14,848 nucleotides of DNA from Calditerrivibrio sp. (GTDB lineage: Bacteria > Chrysiogenota > Deferribacteres > Deferribacterales > Calditerrivibrionaceae): assembly GCA_020217115.1 (NCBI GenBank), contig JAIWOA010000067.1, forward strand, positions 1 to 14,848. Reading direction: 5' to 3'. Below are positions 1 through 8,092 of this stretch, piece after piece. Positions within the stretch are counted from its first letter, which is position 1, and every line of letters starts with the position of its first letter. Below the pieces are notes generated by a model. That model was given only the letters and a program-made list of their open reading frames with translations, did no database searches and was not told the DNA's origin. The translations under genes were made by a program, and so were the position numbers.

Positions 1-189
1 TGCAGCAGTACAAGAATTCACAGTCAAGGTTTTTATCTTTCTATCGGATCTGGTATTTATAAAATCTGAAAAACTCTTTTCAAATTCCATAACTTTTGGC
101 CCCATCGTGATCCAACCAGATCTAAGGGCATCCACCACCATATTAATCTCATCTTCCTCTATGAGTGCTCTATGAAATGGGATATTCAT
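1..189 (-). CDS. DegT/DnrJ/EryC1/StrS-family aminotransferase, N-terminal part (cut by window edge)
   Basis: Only the first 63 codons lie in the window; the gene continues past position 1. The ATG at 189-187 begins MNIPFHRALIEEDEI, followed by a stretch reading LRSGWITMGPKV and, at the edge, VNSCTAA. This is the usual opening of sugar-nucleotide aminotransferases of the DegT/PseC/ArnB type, where the SCTAA region starts the PLP-binding fold. Such enzymes move an amino group from glutamate to a keto-sugar nucleotide in the cytoplasm. The catalytic lysine is outside the window, so activity and substrate cannot be judged. The start overlaps the preceding aminotransferase gene by 20 bases, so the two are probably translated together. 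It could supply the 3-amination step that the wbpB/wbpD/wbpI genes of this cluster need, but its N-terminus looks more like the 4-aminotransferase group than WbpE. Family confident, substrate unknown. Confidence 0.85.
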   Translation of the reverse strand, partial: MNIPFHRALIEEDEINMVVDALRSGWITMGPKVMEFEKSFSDFINTRSDRKIKTLTVNSCTAA

Positions 190-1279
190 ACGTCCCCCTA
201 TGTTTTTTAACAAAATCTGCTATCCTTTTAGCTTCAGATTCACTTATCTTTTCGTGGGTAGGCAGATTTATTATATGCTCACAAACCTCTTCCGCTATTT
301 TACAACTACCCTTCTTATATTTTACCTTCTCCCATCCATCCATGTTGGGATGCAAAGGGGATAAAAACCAGTCACCAATTTCGATCTTTTCTTTTCTGGC
401 TTTTACCAGAATACCCTTTTTATCCTCCACAAGTATTGGAAACCTCAAAAAAACAATATCTGAATTTTCTGAAAGATATAAGCTGTATTCTTCTGGAAAG
501 AATTCTTTATAAATATTAGTAATTTTTACCCTATGGGAAATCATCTCTTTTACAGATGAAAGTTTCTGATTCAGGATGGTTATCTGCTTTTTCCCCATCC
601 TCTTTTCGAATCCGGAAGGTTTTTCATATTCCAGTTCGTCATCTGTAGAAGAGCCAACAGCAAAACCCATGGATGAAACTTTTCTGTAGATAGACTGAGC
701 AGTCCAAAATATTTTTGGTGTTAGAAGTTTGCTGTAGACTTTGTATTGTAGTTCGATAAGACTCTCTTCCCTTGAGGTAGGGGGGATAAAACGTTCATAT
801 TCTTTCTCCATCTTTTTTAAAAGCTCGTCATTGTTTATCTTTGCCCAACCACCCAACCCTGTTGTAATAGGTTTAGACCATTGGGATGAAAAAAATGATG
901 CATCACCTATTGTACCCAGTTCTTCCCCCTTATATTTTGAACCAAGACAGTGACAGGCATCTTCTATAAGAAAAAGATTATATTTTTTACAAAGTTTTTT
1001 TATTTCATCCATTTCAGCAGGTATCCCAAAGGTATGTTGAGCTATGATAGCCTTTGTATTTTTGCTAATCTTCTCTTCAATCTTATCTACATCAATATTG
1101 AAGTTTTTTATATCTATATCCACATAAACAGGGATTGCACCTGTATAAGATATGGCGTTTGGAACTACAACACATGTAAAACCTGGCAAAATAACCTCAT
1201 CTTTGTCACCTATCCCCATACTTTTTAGTATGGCATACAACGCTACCCTTCCCTTAAAAAAGGTAAATACCTTACCCAT
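170..1279 (-). CDS. Atypical DegT/DnrJ/EryC1/StrS-family PLP aminotransferase
   Basis: This 369-residue protein has the fold I PLP enzyme layout of the DegT family, near the usual 370-400 residues. The N-terminal FFKGRVALYAIL segment and the DEVILPGFTCVVVPNAI segment form the substrate and cofactor pocket. IEDACHCLGS holds the aspartate (about residue 107) that contacts the PLP pyridine nitrogen. SQWSKPITTGLGG holds the expected Schiff-base lysine (about residue 136). Most family members read TGEGG at that point; this one has TGLGG, which suggests a distinct subgroup. I chose the ATG at 1279 because it sits just after GGTGGG. A TTG at 1291 would add four residues. The start overlaps the glycosyltransferase upstream by 8 bases, and the end overlaps the next aminotransferase by 20. 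It probably makes or modifies an amino sugar for the polysaccharide; whether it transaminates at position 3 or 4, or acts otherwise, is not visible. Confidence 0.85.
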   Translation of the reverse strand: MGKVFTFFKGRVALYAILKSMGIGDKDEVILPGFTCVVVPNAISYTGAIPVYVDIDIKNFNIDVDKIEEKISKNTKAIIAQHTFGIPAEMDEIKKLCKKYNLFLIEDACHCLGSKYKGEELGTIGDASFFSSQWSKPITTGLGGWAKINNDELLKKMEKEYERFIPPTSREESLIELQYKVYSKLLTPKIFWTAQSIYRKVSSMGFAVGSSTDDELEYEKPSGFEKRMGKKQITILNQKLSSVKEMISHRVKITNIYKEFFPEEYSLYLSENSDIVFLRFPILVEDKKGILVKARKEKIEIGDWFLSPLHPNMDGWEKVKYKKGSCKIAEEVCEHIINLPTHEKISESEAKRIADFVKKHRGTYEYPIS

Positions 1280-2267
1280 TTTTCCCACCAAATAGATATT
1301 TAATACCTCCCCAGATAGAACCTATACCGTAGGATAAGTGGAGAGTCCAGAATGAGATAATAGATGGAACAAAATATATAAATCCATTATTTTTTGCAAT
1401 CTGAAAAGAAAATGAAACATTTGCAACTGTATAGGAAATCAGAGACAACAATGAAATAGATCTAAAAAATGGGAATATCCCCAATAGGATAGAAAGGACA
1501 AACAAAGAGGGTATAGTGTGTCTATAGGAAAAGGGTAGTTTGGCAAATTTTAGACTATAAAATATCCAGAATCCGTTCTGGTAATTCTGTTTGAATAAAT
1601 CTTTCAAGGTTTCCCTTGGATAATATACAGATCGTATTTTAGGATTTAATATAATCTTACAACCGGCATTTTTTATACGCAGGTTAAACTCTATATCCTG
1701 ATTTCTTACCAGATTTTCATTAAAATAACCAAATTTATCGAAGACACCCCTTCTGTAACAACCATAGGGGACTGTATCTGTTTCCATAATTTTGTCGGCA
1801 CCTGTTCTGAATATTGAGTTACCCACCCCAAATCTATTTGATAAAACAAAAGCTATGGTCTTTGCAAAAAGTTTATTGTTAGCTGGTATAGTATTGATGA
1901 CTCCACCTACACAGTCAGCCTTTGTTTCAATAATAGTCTCAATATTATCCATTATAAAAGACTCATTAATCGATGTGTGACTACTCAAAATAATTATGTA
2001 ATCTCCACTGGAATTCTTTATCCCAATATTTAGTGCAACAGGTGTGATCTTCTTCTCATTTTCAATGACACTCACCAGCAGCTTTTCTCTATACCCCTCT
2101 ATTATCTTTTTTGTATTATCCTCACTTTTTCCATCAACAAAGATTATTTCAAGTTTGTGTTTTGGATAATTTACCCTACAAAGAGAATCTAAAAAATTGC
2201 CTATATGCTTCTCCTCATTTCTGCTTGGAATTACAAGGGAAACCTTTGGCAGATCTTCACATTTCAT
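1272..2267 (-). CDS. Family 2 glycosyltransferase, ExoA-like, membrane-anchored C-terminus
   Basis: A 331-residue protein with a GT-A nucleotide-sugar domain first (about residues 8-230) and hydrophobic segments last. VSLVIPSRNEE (9-19) opens the GT2 fold and IIFVDGKSEDNT (41-52) carries the nucleotide-binding aspartate D45. VRNQDIEFNLR (187-197) supplies the likely catalytic base D191. The FGVGNS.FR and DTVPYG stretches and the later YYPRETLKDLF match the ExoA-type subgroup, which extends lipid-linked exopolysaccharide repeat units at the inner membrane. Three hydrophobic stretches follow, at about 251-268, 271-290 and 296-318. The position where GT2 enzymes usually have a DXD-type metal motif reads SSH (95-97), so the first acidic residue is absent. 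The ATG is preceded by AGGGTGAT. It overlaps both neighbours (11 bases upstream, 8 downstream). Donor and acceptor sugars are unknown. Confidence 0.9.
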   Translation of the reverse strand: MKCEDLPKVSLVIPSRNEEKHIGNFLDSLCRVNYPKHKLEIIFVDGKSEDNTKKIIEGYREKLLVSVIENEKKITPVALNIGIKNSSGDYIIILSSHTSINESFIMDNIETIIETKADCVGGVINTIPANNKLFAKTIAFVLSNRFGVGNSIFRTGADKIMETDTVPYGCYRRGVFDKFGYFNENLVRNQDIEFNLRIKNAGCKIILNPKIRSVYYPRETLKDLFKQNYQNGFWIFYSLKFAKLPFSYRHTIPSLFVLSILLGIFPFFRSISLLSLISYTVANVSFSFQIAKNNGFIYFVPSIISFWTLHLSYGIGSIWGGIKYLFGGKNG

Positions 2268-3306
2268 ATATCACCCTGACAAATTCTTTTATATTTTTCT
2301 CCCATATCCCCTTTTCTTCTATTATTTTTCTATTTCTGTCCATCATTTTTTCCAATATAGCAGTGGAGATATTTATATTTTTAAAACTATTTGTAAAGAA
2401 AAATCCATTCTCCCCATCGTTAACCCATTCCCGATTTGCCGGGATATTTGAAACTATAGGGATACAACCGTGTGACATGGCTTCAAGGAGAGAGACAGAT
2501 GTGGAATCTGAATCTGGAATAGATATGTAAAATGATGCCCTCGAATAGATATCCTCCTGCTCATCCTTTGATAAAAAACCTACAAATTTCACATTATTAT
2601 TCAATTTTAGCATATTGATTAAATCAATCAGTTCATCCTTTAAATACCCATCATTTGCTATAATAAGTTTTGCATCCCCATTTATTTTTAGATACTCAGC
2701 AAATGCAATTATTATTTTATCAATGTTGTAATTCTTTTTGAGCATTCTGTTTGAAAAAAATAGGTTAGGGTCCTTTTCTCTTTTTGGGGGCAACTTTTCA
2801 ACACCAAAGGGAAATGTCAAAACCCTCGCATTTGGAGATAGGCTAATTATCCTGTCTGTCATATAGAAAGAATCTGACGTTATAAGATCTGAATTACCCA
2901 GAATATATCTGGTAATTTTTTTATAGAGGAAATTTTTTTCTGGAGTTACCAGAATATCAGATCCCCAACAGGAAGAGATTATTTTATAGGGGTATCTGTA
3001 AAGTTTCTTGATTAAAACAGCCATAAACCCGTTGCTGGTTATATAGTGTGGATTGACAATTTCAGGATTTACATACTGAATAAAACGGTTTAAAATATAA
3101 ATAGAATTTATGACAGAAAAGTTTCCACCTTTCTGGTTAATTAATCTGTTTAAAGAAAAGATCTTATCCCTGTCAATGTAAAGACTCATCTCTTCCGATA
3201 TAGCTTTAAAGGAGAATAGGTATAGATCCAGATGTTTTACAAGCTCCTTTCCCCATTTTACAAGATGTGGACTACTCCCATCACCTATCAGAAGATATCT
3301 TTTCAT
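2257..3306 (-). CDS. Family 4 glycosyltransferase (GT-B fold)
   Basis: A 349-residue retaining glycosyltransferase that should add a sugar to the growing lipid-linked repeat unit at the cytoplasmic face of the membrane. The N-terminal acceptor domain (about 1-180) includes NPHYITSNG (85-93) and SCWGSDIL (112-119), typical of this GT4 subgroup. The C-terminal donor domain (about 181-349) contains SDSTSVSLLEAMSHG with E275, then PIVSNIPANREWV. This equals the second glutamate of the EX7E motif; the first is replaced by a D/S-rich segment, as is common in the subgroup whose members read SDGTSVSLLEAM. There is no signal peptide or membrane segment. Its ATG overlaps the stop of the preceding glycosyltransferase as ATGA, and its end overlaps the next gene by 11 bases. 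The linkage formed cannot be read from the sequence. Confidence 0.88.
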   Translation of the reverse strand: MKRYLLIGDGSSPHLVKWGKELVKHLDLYLFSFKAISEEMSLYIDRDKIFSLNRLINQKGGNFSVINSIYILNRFIQYVNPEIVNPHYITSNGFMAVLIKKLYRYPYKIISSCWGSDILVTPEKNFLYKKITRYILGNSDLITSDSFYMTDRIISLSPNARVLTFPFGVEKLPPKREKDPNLFFSNRMLKKNYNIDKIIIAFAEYLKINGDAKLIIANDGYLKDELIDLINMLKLNNNVKFVGFLSKDEQEDIYSRASFYISIPDSDSTSVSLLEAMSHGCIPIVSNIPANREWVNDGENGFFFTNSFKNINISTAILEKMMDRNRKIIEEKGIWEKNIKEFVRVIYEM

Positions 3307-4538
3307 CTTAGCAATACCTTTTCATCTATATATCTTTGTAATTTGTCTATCTGATAAATTCTCTTGCAGGAATTTACTACCTCCAGATCTGGATTAAAAT
3401 TAATTTCACCACTCCATACCTTATAAGCTTTCAAAATATTTTGCTTTATCCCATCAAGATCGTTGTTATCTGAAATAAAACCTGAACCAGACAAGGTTAT
3501 AAGCTCTGCAGCTACATCCTGAGGATCAACGAGGGCTATTATCGGTCTTAAAACAGCTATATACTCAAAAAGCTTTCCAGTGTACACACCTTTTATATCT
3601 GTAGTTGGATGGATTAGAAGCAGAGCATCACTCTCTTTCATTATTTTGATAGACTCTTCGTTGGAAACTCTGTCACGAAAAATAACCTTTTCTTTTAAAA
3701 TACCCGGGATCTTTGTTGGCTTTGCAACACCTAAAAATACTATCTTTATATCTACTATTGAGCTATTTTTTATCAATTCTTCAGTGGCTTTAAAAAAGTT
3801 CTCCGGATTTCTTTCCCCATAAAAGCTTCCTGTATAGGTTACAGTAAAAATTTTGTTAGGGTTGTATCTATCTGGCTCAACTTCAAAGTCAAAACCATTA
3901 CGAACCTCAATAAAATCGATCTTTTTATCGGTTTGTTCTGCTATCTTCTTAAAATCGTCAATTATAGGTTTAGATACTGCTGTTATGCAATCAGCATATC
4001 TTACAATCTCCTTTTCATAGGGTTTTATCTTCTTTCTATAATGCAGTGGAAAAAAGATGTTGCTACTCATCTGATCCCGCATATCAGCTATCCAGAGTTT
4101 CTCAGGATATCTTTTTTTCAGCTCCATACCGATCAGATGTGAAGAGATAGGTGCAAAAGATGTAATTATGACATCGAAAGATATTCTATTTTTCTCAAGG
4201 TAACTCAAAACCCCTTTCATCCATCCATCATATTCATCAAGCATAGTTGCAAGAAGAATCCTGTTGTACAATGCTTTTAGATTGTGAAATAATAGATTAG
4301 TTTTTTTCTTAAAAGTAGCTTTCTTAAAAAAACTGTTATCAGGGATTCTTACAACATTAACTTCTCTATCATCTGCAACCTTAAATTTCTCCTCCTTTGC
4401 TTCAGAGCTTCTGTTTTCGAGGGATATAACTGTAGTTTTATATTTATCAAGATATTTTGCAAAGGAAAGGATGCGATTAGTAGCTACAGATTCAATTGGA
4501 GGGAAAAATGGGGATACTATTAATATATTTCTATCCAT
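3303..4538 (-). CDS. Family 4-like glycosyltransferase
   Basis: A 411-residue GT-B protein. The N-terminus NILIVSPFFPPIESVATNRI is the standard opening of GT4 enzymes with an FPP motif and a conserved N-R pair. The middle has WIADMRDQ and CITAVSKPI, the interdomain region that precedes the nucleotide-sugar domain. FTVTYTGSFYGERNPENF starts the C-terminal donor domain, and VYTGKLFEYIAVLRPIIAL carries the glutamate expected to bind the donor ribose. I take the ATG at 4538 rather than a TTG one codon upstream. The ATG overlaps the stop of the acetyltransferase gene by 8 bases (ATGGATAG), and the end overlaps the next glycosyltransferase by 4 (ATGA). With the two other glycosyltransferases it implies at least three linkages built by this visible part of the cluster. 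Sugar specificity is unknown. Confidence 0.87.
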   Translation of the reverse strand: MDRNILIVSPFFPPIESVATNRILSFAKYLDKYKTTVISLENRSSEAKEEKFKVADDREVNVVRIPDNSFFKKATFKKKTNLLFHNLKALYNRILLATMLDEYDGWMKGVLSYLEKNRISFDVIITSFAPISSHLIGMELKKRYPEKLWIADMRDQMSSNIFFPLHYRKKIKPYEKEIVRYADCITAVSKPIIDDFKKIAEQTDKKIDFIEVRNGFDFEVEPDRYNPNKIFTVTYTGSFYGERNPENFFKATEELIKNSSIVDIKIVFLGVAKPTKIPGILKEKVIFRDRVSNEESIKIMKESDALLLIHPTTDIKGVYTGKLFEYIAVLRPIIALVDPQDVAAELITLSGSGFISDNNDLDGIKQNILKAYKVWSGEINFNPDLEVVNSCKRIYQIDKLQRYIDEKVLLR

Positions 4539-5091
4539 CAATGCTACCTATAATTTTTGCAGGATTGCCGGCTATTATAACCCCATGTTCAGTAAAACTT
4601 CTGGTAACTATTGAACCTGCACCTATTACTACTCTATCCCCTATTGTAACCCCCGGAAGTATCACAACGTTTGCACCTATCCATACATTGTTTCCTATTT
4701 TTACAGGTGGATTCTCCGTTGGTTTGCTTATATCTGCAAGTTCATGTCCTGAAGTAATAATTTTTACCCCCGGGGCAAAAAGGAGATTTTTTCCGCATAT
4801 AAGCCCATTGTAGGCCTGTATGTAGCAATTACCACTCACAGCAAAGCTTGTAAGAGTTATAAGATCATAGCTTATTTTTATCCTATCAAAATGAGTTATT
4901 TTCGATGTAAAATGTACAGGGATATTTATCTCAGACTGATTCCTCAATACCCTTTGAAATATAAAATTGGTAAAAGAGAGAGGGAAACCTATTTTTCTCA
5001 TAAGAAGGATTTTTAAAAAAAATCTGTTCGTAAAACTATCTTCCCCTTCCATAGAAAGGAGTTTACTTTTAATCCTATTTTTTATTGACAT
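4531..5091 (-). CDS. Hexapeptide-repeat acetyltransferase, WbbJ/Maa-like
   Basis: A 186-residue left-handed beta-helix acyltransferase that probably O-acetylates a sugar of the polysaccharide using acetyl-CoA. The N-terminal 70 residues are basic and hydrophobic without clear repeats. Hexapeptide repeats follow, with GLICGKNLLFAPGVKI, then PPVKIGNNVWIGANVVILPG and VTIGDRVVIGAGSIVT, ending in IAGNPAKIIG. SGHEL carries the likely catalytic histidine H116. I start at the ATG at 5091, which follows AAAGGGGC at good spacing. A TTG at 5106 would add only MQRGF. The start overlaps the flippase gene by 17 bases and the end overlaps the following glycosyltransferase. The acceptor could be a sugar nucleotide, a lipid-linked oligosaccharide or free repeat unit. 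Confidence 0.85.
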   Translation of the reverse strand: MSIKNRIKSKLLSMEGEDSFTNRFFLKILLMRKIGFPLSFTNFIFQRVLRNQSEINIPVHFTSKITHFDRIKISYDLITLTSFAVSGNCYIQAYNGLICGKNLLFAPGVKIITSGHELADISKPTENPPVKIGNNVWIGANVVILPGVTIGDRVVIGAGSIVTRSFTEHGVIIAGNPAKIIGSIDG

Positions 5092-6325
5092 AAAGCCCCT
5101 TTGCAAAAAGATATGATACTAAAAGGTAGGCAATATATAGCACAGTATTACTAATTGTGTAAAGTATTAAAGCAAGTATTATGCTTTTCTGAAGATGACC
5201 AATATAGAAGCTAACGACAGTTGATATAATAAATAGTATCTGCCCTATCAGATTCCAGCTCTGCTTCTCAGCGATATAAAACATATACGTAAGTGGCGAT
5301 GTAATAAATTTTGCAAAGAACATAAATATCATAATCTGAGAGAAAAATCCGGAAAATATCCATTCCTGCCCAAAAATAATCATAAAAATTTTATGACCAA
5401 ACAAAAAAATGATTATTGAAGGTACAATACCTATTGCAAACATGAATAAAAATATTTTTACAAATATACTGACACAATTACCATTGGTTTTAAATTCCTC
5501 AATTGCCTTAACTCTAAAAGCACCTAAAATAGATCCACCTATCAAGGAGGTGGGTATCTGTAGCATCCTCTGGGTAAGGGAAAAATGTCCAACAGCAGTC
5601 TTTGTAAAAAAATAGCTCAACATCAATACAGGAATCTGCTGAAACCCTATATTGAATAATCCTGCCCATAGGTCAAATTTTGGGAAATTTATAAATCTCA
5701 CAGCAACAGTTTTTAACTTCTCAAAAGAAAGATTGCCCACTATCTCTATAAACTCCCTGTCTTTAAATACAATAAAGATAACTGCTAAAAACTGCCCAAA
5801 AATATTTCCAATTATCAGGTTGGTACCGCTGCCATGAAAAATTCCCAGAAATAACTGAAAGAAAGCTATTGTAAACGATTGTATAAAGGCAGCTACAGAA
5901 ATCATTCTGAATCTACCATTCCTATTTAACCTGTGGTATAATGTATTATAACTTCCTATTAAACCTATATTTATAGCACCTATGTAAAACAGATTATGGT
6001 AAGTACCAAACCAACCAAAAATATTTTCCAGTATAGCTAAAAAAAACAGTATAGAGCTGAAGATTATAGATAGAAGAAACGACAACGATGTTGCTGCTCT
6101 TGAAGTCTCTTCATCGTCGGCAATCATTATGGAAAGATCATATCTTCCAGTTGCGGCAACAGATAAAATAGTTACAATTGAAAGATAAAAAGCGTATTCT
6201 CCAAAGGACTCAGGAGAATATTGCCTCGTAAGAATTGGAGAGACAATTAAAGGAACAGATTGGGCTAAAATTGATCCTGTAAAAAGTGTCAATACATTGT
6301 TAAAAAACTGTTTATTACCCGACAT
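5075..6325 (-). CDS. Wzx-like oligosaccharide flippase (MOP superfamily)
   Basis: A 416-residue, very hydrophobic protein with about twelve predicted membrane spans, the size and layout of Wzx-type flippases of the MOP/MATE superfamily. These move undecaprenyl-pyrophosphate-linked repeat units from the cytoplasmic to the periplasmic face of the inner membrane. The N-terminal segment LTLFTGSILAQSVPLIVSPI, then LTRQYSPESFGEYAFY and a charged loop GRYDLSIMIADDEE, are typical of the polysaccharide biosynthesis protein family. A second conserved loop reads FFTKTAVGHFSLTQRML. Its presence says the cluster uses a Wzx/Wzy rather than an ABC-exporter route, although no Wzy polymerase is visible. The ATG overlaps the end of the 2-epimerase gene by 11 bases. 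The symbol wzx would be functional inference, so I leave it blank. Confidence 0.85.
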   Translation of the reverse strand: MSGNKQFFNNVLTLFTGSILAQSVPLIVSPILTRQYSPESFGEYAFYLSIVTILSVAATGRYDLSIMIADDEETSRAATSLSFLLSIIFSSILFFLAILENIFGWFGTYHNLFYIGAINIGLIGSYNTLYHRLNRNGRFRMISVAAFIQSFTIAFFQLFLGIFHGSGTNLIIGNIFGQFLAVIFIVFKDREFIEIVGNLSFEKLKTVAVRFINFPKFDLWAGLFNIGFQQIPVLMLSYFFTKTAVGHFSLTQRMLQIPTSLIGGSILGAFRVKAIEEFKTNGNCVSIFVKIFLFMFAIGIVPSIIIFLFGHKIFMIIFGQEWIFSGFFSQIMIFMFFAKFITSPLTYMFYIAEKQSWNLIGQILFIISTVVSFYIGHLQKSIILALILYTISNTVLYIAYLLVSYLFAKGLYVNKK

Positions 6326-7430
6326 ATTTCAGAATCGATTCTACGACTTTTTCTGCAGCTTTACCATCTCCATAAAGCCCATTTGAATCGACAAATTCCC
6401 TTGAACTGATATTTTCATATATCGATATTATAGTATCTCTCTTAGCTCCAGCCAAAAAATTCACAGAATGCTCCACAAGCTCAATCCATTCCGTTTCATC
6501 CCTCATAGTTATACAATATTTTTTAAAGAAATATGCCTCTTTTTGCAAACCACCACTGTCAGTCATCACAATTTGACAACTCATTATCAGTGAAATCATA
6601 TCAAAATACCCTACAGGTTCTATTATTTTTAGTGTGGAAGCTATATCCTTAAGTACAACATCTGAGTCTATTATTTTCCCGGTTCTTGGATGTAGAGGCA
6701 ATACAACTTCTATGCTTTTTGAAATGTGAGATAATGCCAGAAGAATCTCTTTTAATCGATCCCTGTTGTCAGTATTTTCAGATCTATGAATTGTACACAG
6801 TACAAACTCCCCTTTTTTGAGCTTTAGATCCTTTAAAATATCTGGTTCTTTTTGTACCCTGCCACTATAGAAAAGAGCAGCATCATACATAACATCACCT
6901 ACACATAGTACCTTTTGTTCTTTACCATCGTATAATCTATTTGGGTAACCTTCCGCTTTTAAATTTTTTATAGCCATTGGGGTAGGACAAAAAAGCAGAG
7001 AGCTTACCCTATCGGTAACTACTCTATTGATCTCCTCTGGCATATGCATGTTAAAACTTCTAAGACCAGCCTCAACGTGGGCTACAGGGATATGTATTTT
7101 GACTGCTGCAAGGGCACCTGCAAGGGTAGTGTTTGTATCCCCATATACAAGTGTTAGATCTGGCTTCTCCCTCAATAGCAACTCCTCTATCTTCTCAAGC
7201 ATCTGTCCTGTCATTGCACCATGGCTCATGCTATTGATACCAAGGTTATAATCTGGTTCTGGGATATCCATCTCCTTAAAAAAGATCTCACTCATCTTTT
7301 CATCAAAATGCTGACCTGTGTGAACGATAACCTCTTTAAGATCATCCTTGTGATGTACAGAGATAACTCTGCTAACAGTTGCTGCCTTTATAAATTGTGG
7401 CCTTGCCCCCACTATAGTGACGATCTTCAT
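6315..7430 (-). CDS. wbpI: UDP-GlcNAc(3NAc)A 2-epimerase, WbpI-like (WecB superfamily)
   Basis: A 371-residue non-hydrolysing UDP-sugar 2-epimerase. It opens MKIVTIVGARPQFIKAA (R10 and K15 in the UDP site), then VHTGQHFD (36-43), HGAMTGQML, VYGDTNTTLAGAL (95-107), HVEAGLRSF and MPEEINR. Later come HRSEN, LHPRTG and DSGGLQKEA, all expected for active epimerases. Common WecB proteins read GTRPE and TGQHREM instead. The GARPQFIKA, TGQHFDEKMSEIFF and HGAMTG pattern is that of WbpI, which epimerises UDP-2,3-diacetamido-2,3-dideoxyglucuronate to the manno form. That choice is supported by the wbpD- and wbpB-like genes directly upstream. The reading frame stays open back to 7514, but those 28 extra residues are unlike the family and overlap wbpD, so I start at ATG 7430, 10 bases after the wbpD stop. 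A plain UDP-GlcNAc 2-epimerase is the alternative. Confidence 0.88.
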   Translation of the reverse strand: MKIVTIVGARPQFIKAATVSRVISVHHKDDLKEVIVHTGQHFDEKMSEIFFKEMDIPEPDYNLGINSMSHGAMTGQMLEKIEELLLREKPDLTLVYGDTNTTLAGALAAVKIHIPVAHVEAGLRSFNMHMPEEINRVVTDRVSSLLFCPTPMAIKNLKAEGYPNRLYDGKEQKVLCVGDVMYDAALFYSGRVQKEPDILKDLKLKKGEFVLCTIHRSENTDNRDRLKEILLALSHISKSIEVVLPLHPRTGKIIDSDVVLKDIASTLKIIEPVGYFDMISLIMSCQIVMTDSGGLQKEAYFFKKYCITMRDETEWIELVEHSVNFLAGAKRDTIISIYENISSREFVDSNGLYGDGKAAEKVVESILKYVG

Positions 7431-7440
7431 AGGTTTACTT

Positions 7441-8091
7441 TTAAAGCTTTTTAGCATCATCGTAGAATATTTTTCCAAAGGATAGCTCTGGCGGCAGAGG
7501 AGACTCCTCGTCAATATCCAGACATTTTAAAACTCCAGGAGCAACCTCCTTGTAACTTAAAAAACTTTCAGGGCATACCATTACACCATTGGGATCAGGA
7601 TTCTTTAAGATATGTCCATGTCTGCTCATCCAACCCTTTCTCTTACCGGGGACTCCTACAATAAATGCATAGTCTGGGACATCTTTTGTAACCACAGCAC
7701 CTGCTGAAATGAAGGCGTACCTGCCTATGGTAATACCGCATACTATAGTAGCATTTGCACCTATAGTGCAGCCTCTTTTCAATACAGTTTTTTCATAAAA
7801 ATTTTTTCTGTTTATCTGTGATCTGGGATTTGATACATTTGTCAATACACATGATGGCCCCAAAAAAACATCATCTTCTATAATAAGCCCTTCATAAATA
7901 GAAACATTATTCTGAACTTTAACGTTATTACCTATGGATACATTAGGTCCTATTACACAATTTTGGCCAAAGGAGCAGTTTTTTCCTATTTTACTTCCAG
8001 ACAAGACATGACAGAAATGCCATATCTTTGTCCCCTCTCCTATCTCAACTCCATCATCTATATAACTTGATTCATGGACAAAATAGCTCAC
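7441..8091 (-). CDS. wbpD: UDP-2-acetamido-3-amino-glucuronate N-acetyltransferase, WbpD-like
   Basis: A 216-residue left-handed beta-helix acetyltransferase of the WbpD/WlbB type, which transfers acetyl from acetyl-CoA to the 3-amino group of UDP-GlcNAc(3NH2)A. The opening SSYIDDGVEIGEGTKIWHFCHV, split here as two segments around residue 20, holds H25 and H28. Hexapeptide turns follow through GQNCVIGPNVSIGNNVKV and TIGANATIVCGITIG. The FIVGVPGKRKGWMSRHGH region and a C-terminal tail containing CPESF are typical of WbpD relatives. The protein is about 20 residues longer than Pseudomonas WbpD, all in the C-terminal tail. It starts with GTG at 8091, supported by a strong GGGAGGAG five bases upstream, and begins one base after the wbpB stop. 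The gene order wbpB-wbpD-wbpI gives consecutive or near-consecutive pathway steps. Confidence 0.88.
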   Translation of the reverse strand: MSYFVHESSYIDDGVEIGEGTKIWHFCHVLSGSKIGKNCSFGQNCVIGPNVSIGNNVKVQNNVSIYEGLIIEDDVFLGPSCVLTNVSNPRSQINRKNFYEKTVLKRGCTIGANATIVCGITIGRYAFISAGAVVTKDVPDYAFIVGVPGKRKGWMSRHGHILKNPDPNGVMVCPESFLSYKEVAPGVLKCLDIDEESPLPPELSFGKIFYDDAKKL

Positions 8092-8092
8092 C

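Noticed and set aside
165..512. Open frame of 115 codons on the plus strand, and similar ones at 741-953, 950-1228, 2111-2530 and 4496-4813
   Set aside because: All are antisense to well-supported polysaccharide genes with clear family motifs; their products look like random hydrophobic translations.
6331..6342. Perfect 12-base palindrome AGAATCGATTCT
   Set aside because: It is inside the last codons of the 2-epimerase gene, occurs once, and has no adjacent promoter or T-run; probably chance.
7431..7514. N-terminal extension of 28 codons on the wbpI-like gene
   Set aside because: The family begins at MKIVTIVGARPQ; the extension overlaps the end of wbpD and has no family similarity.
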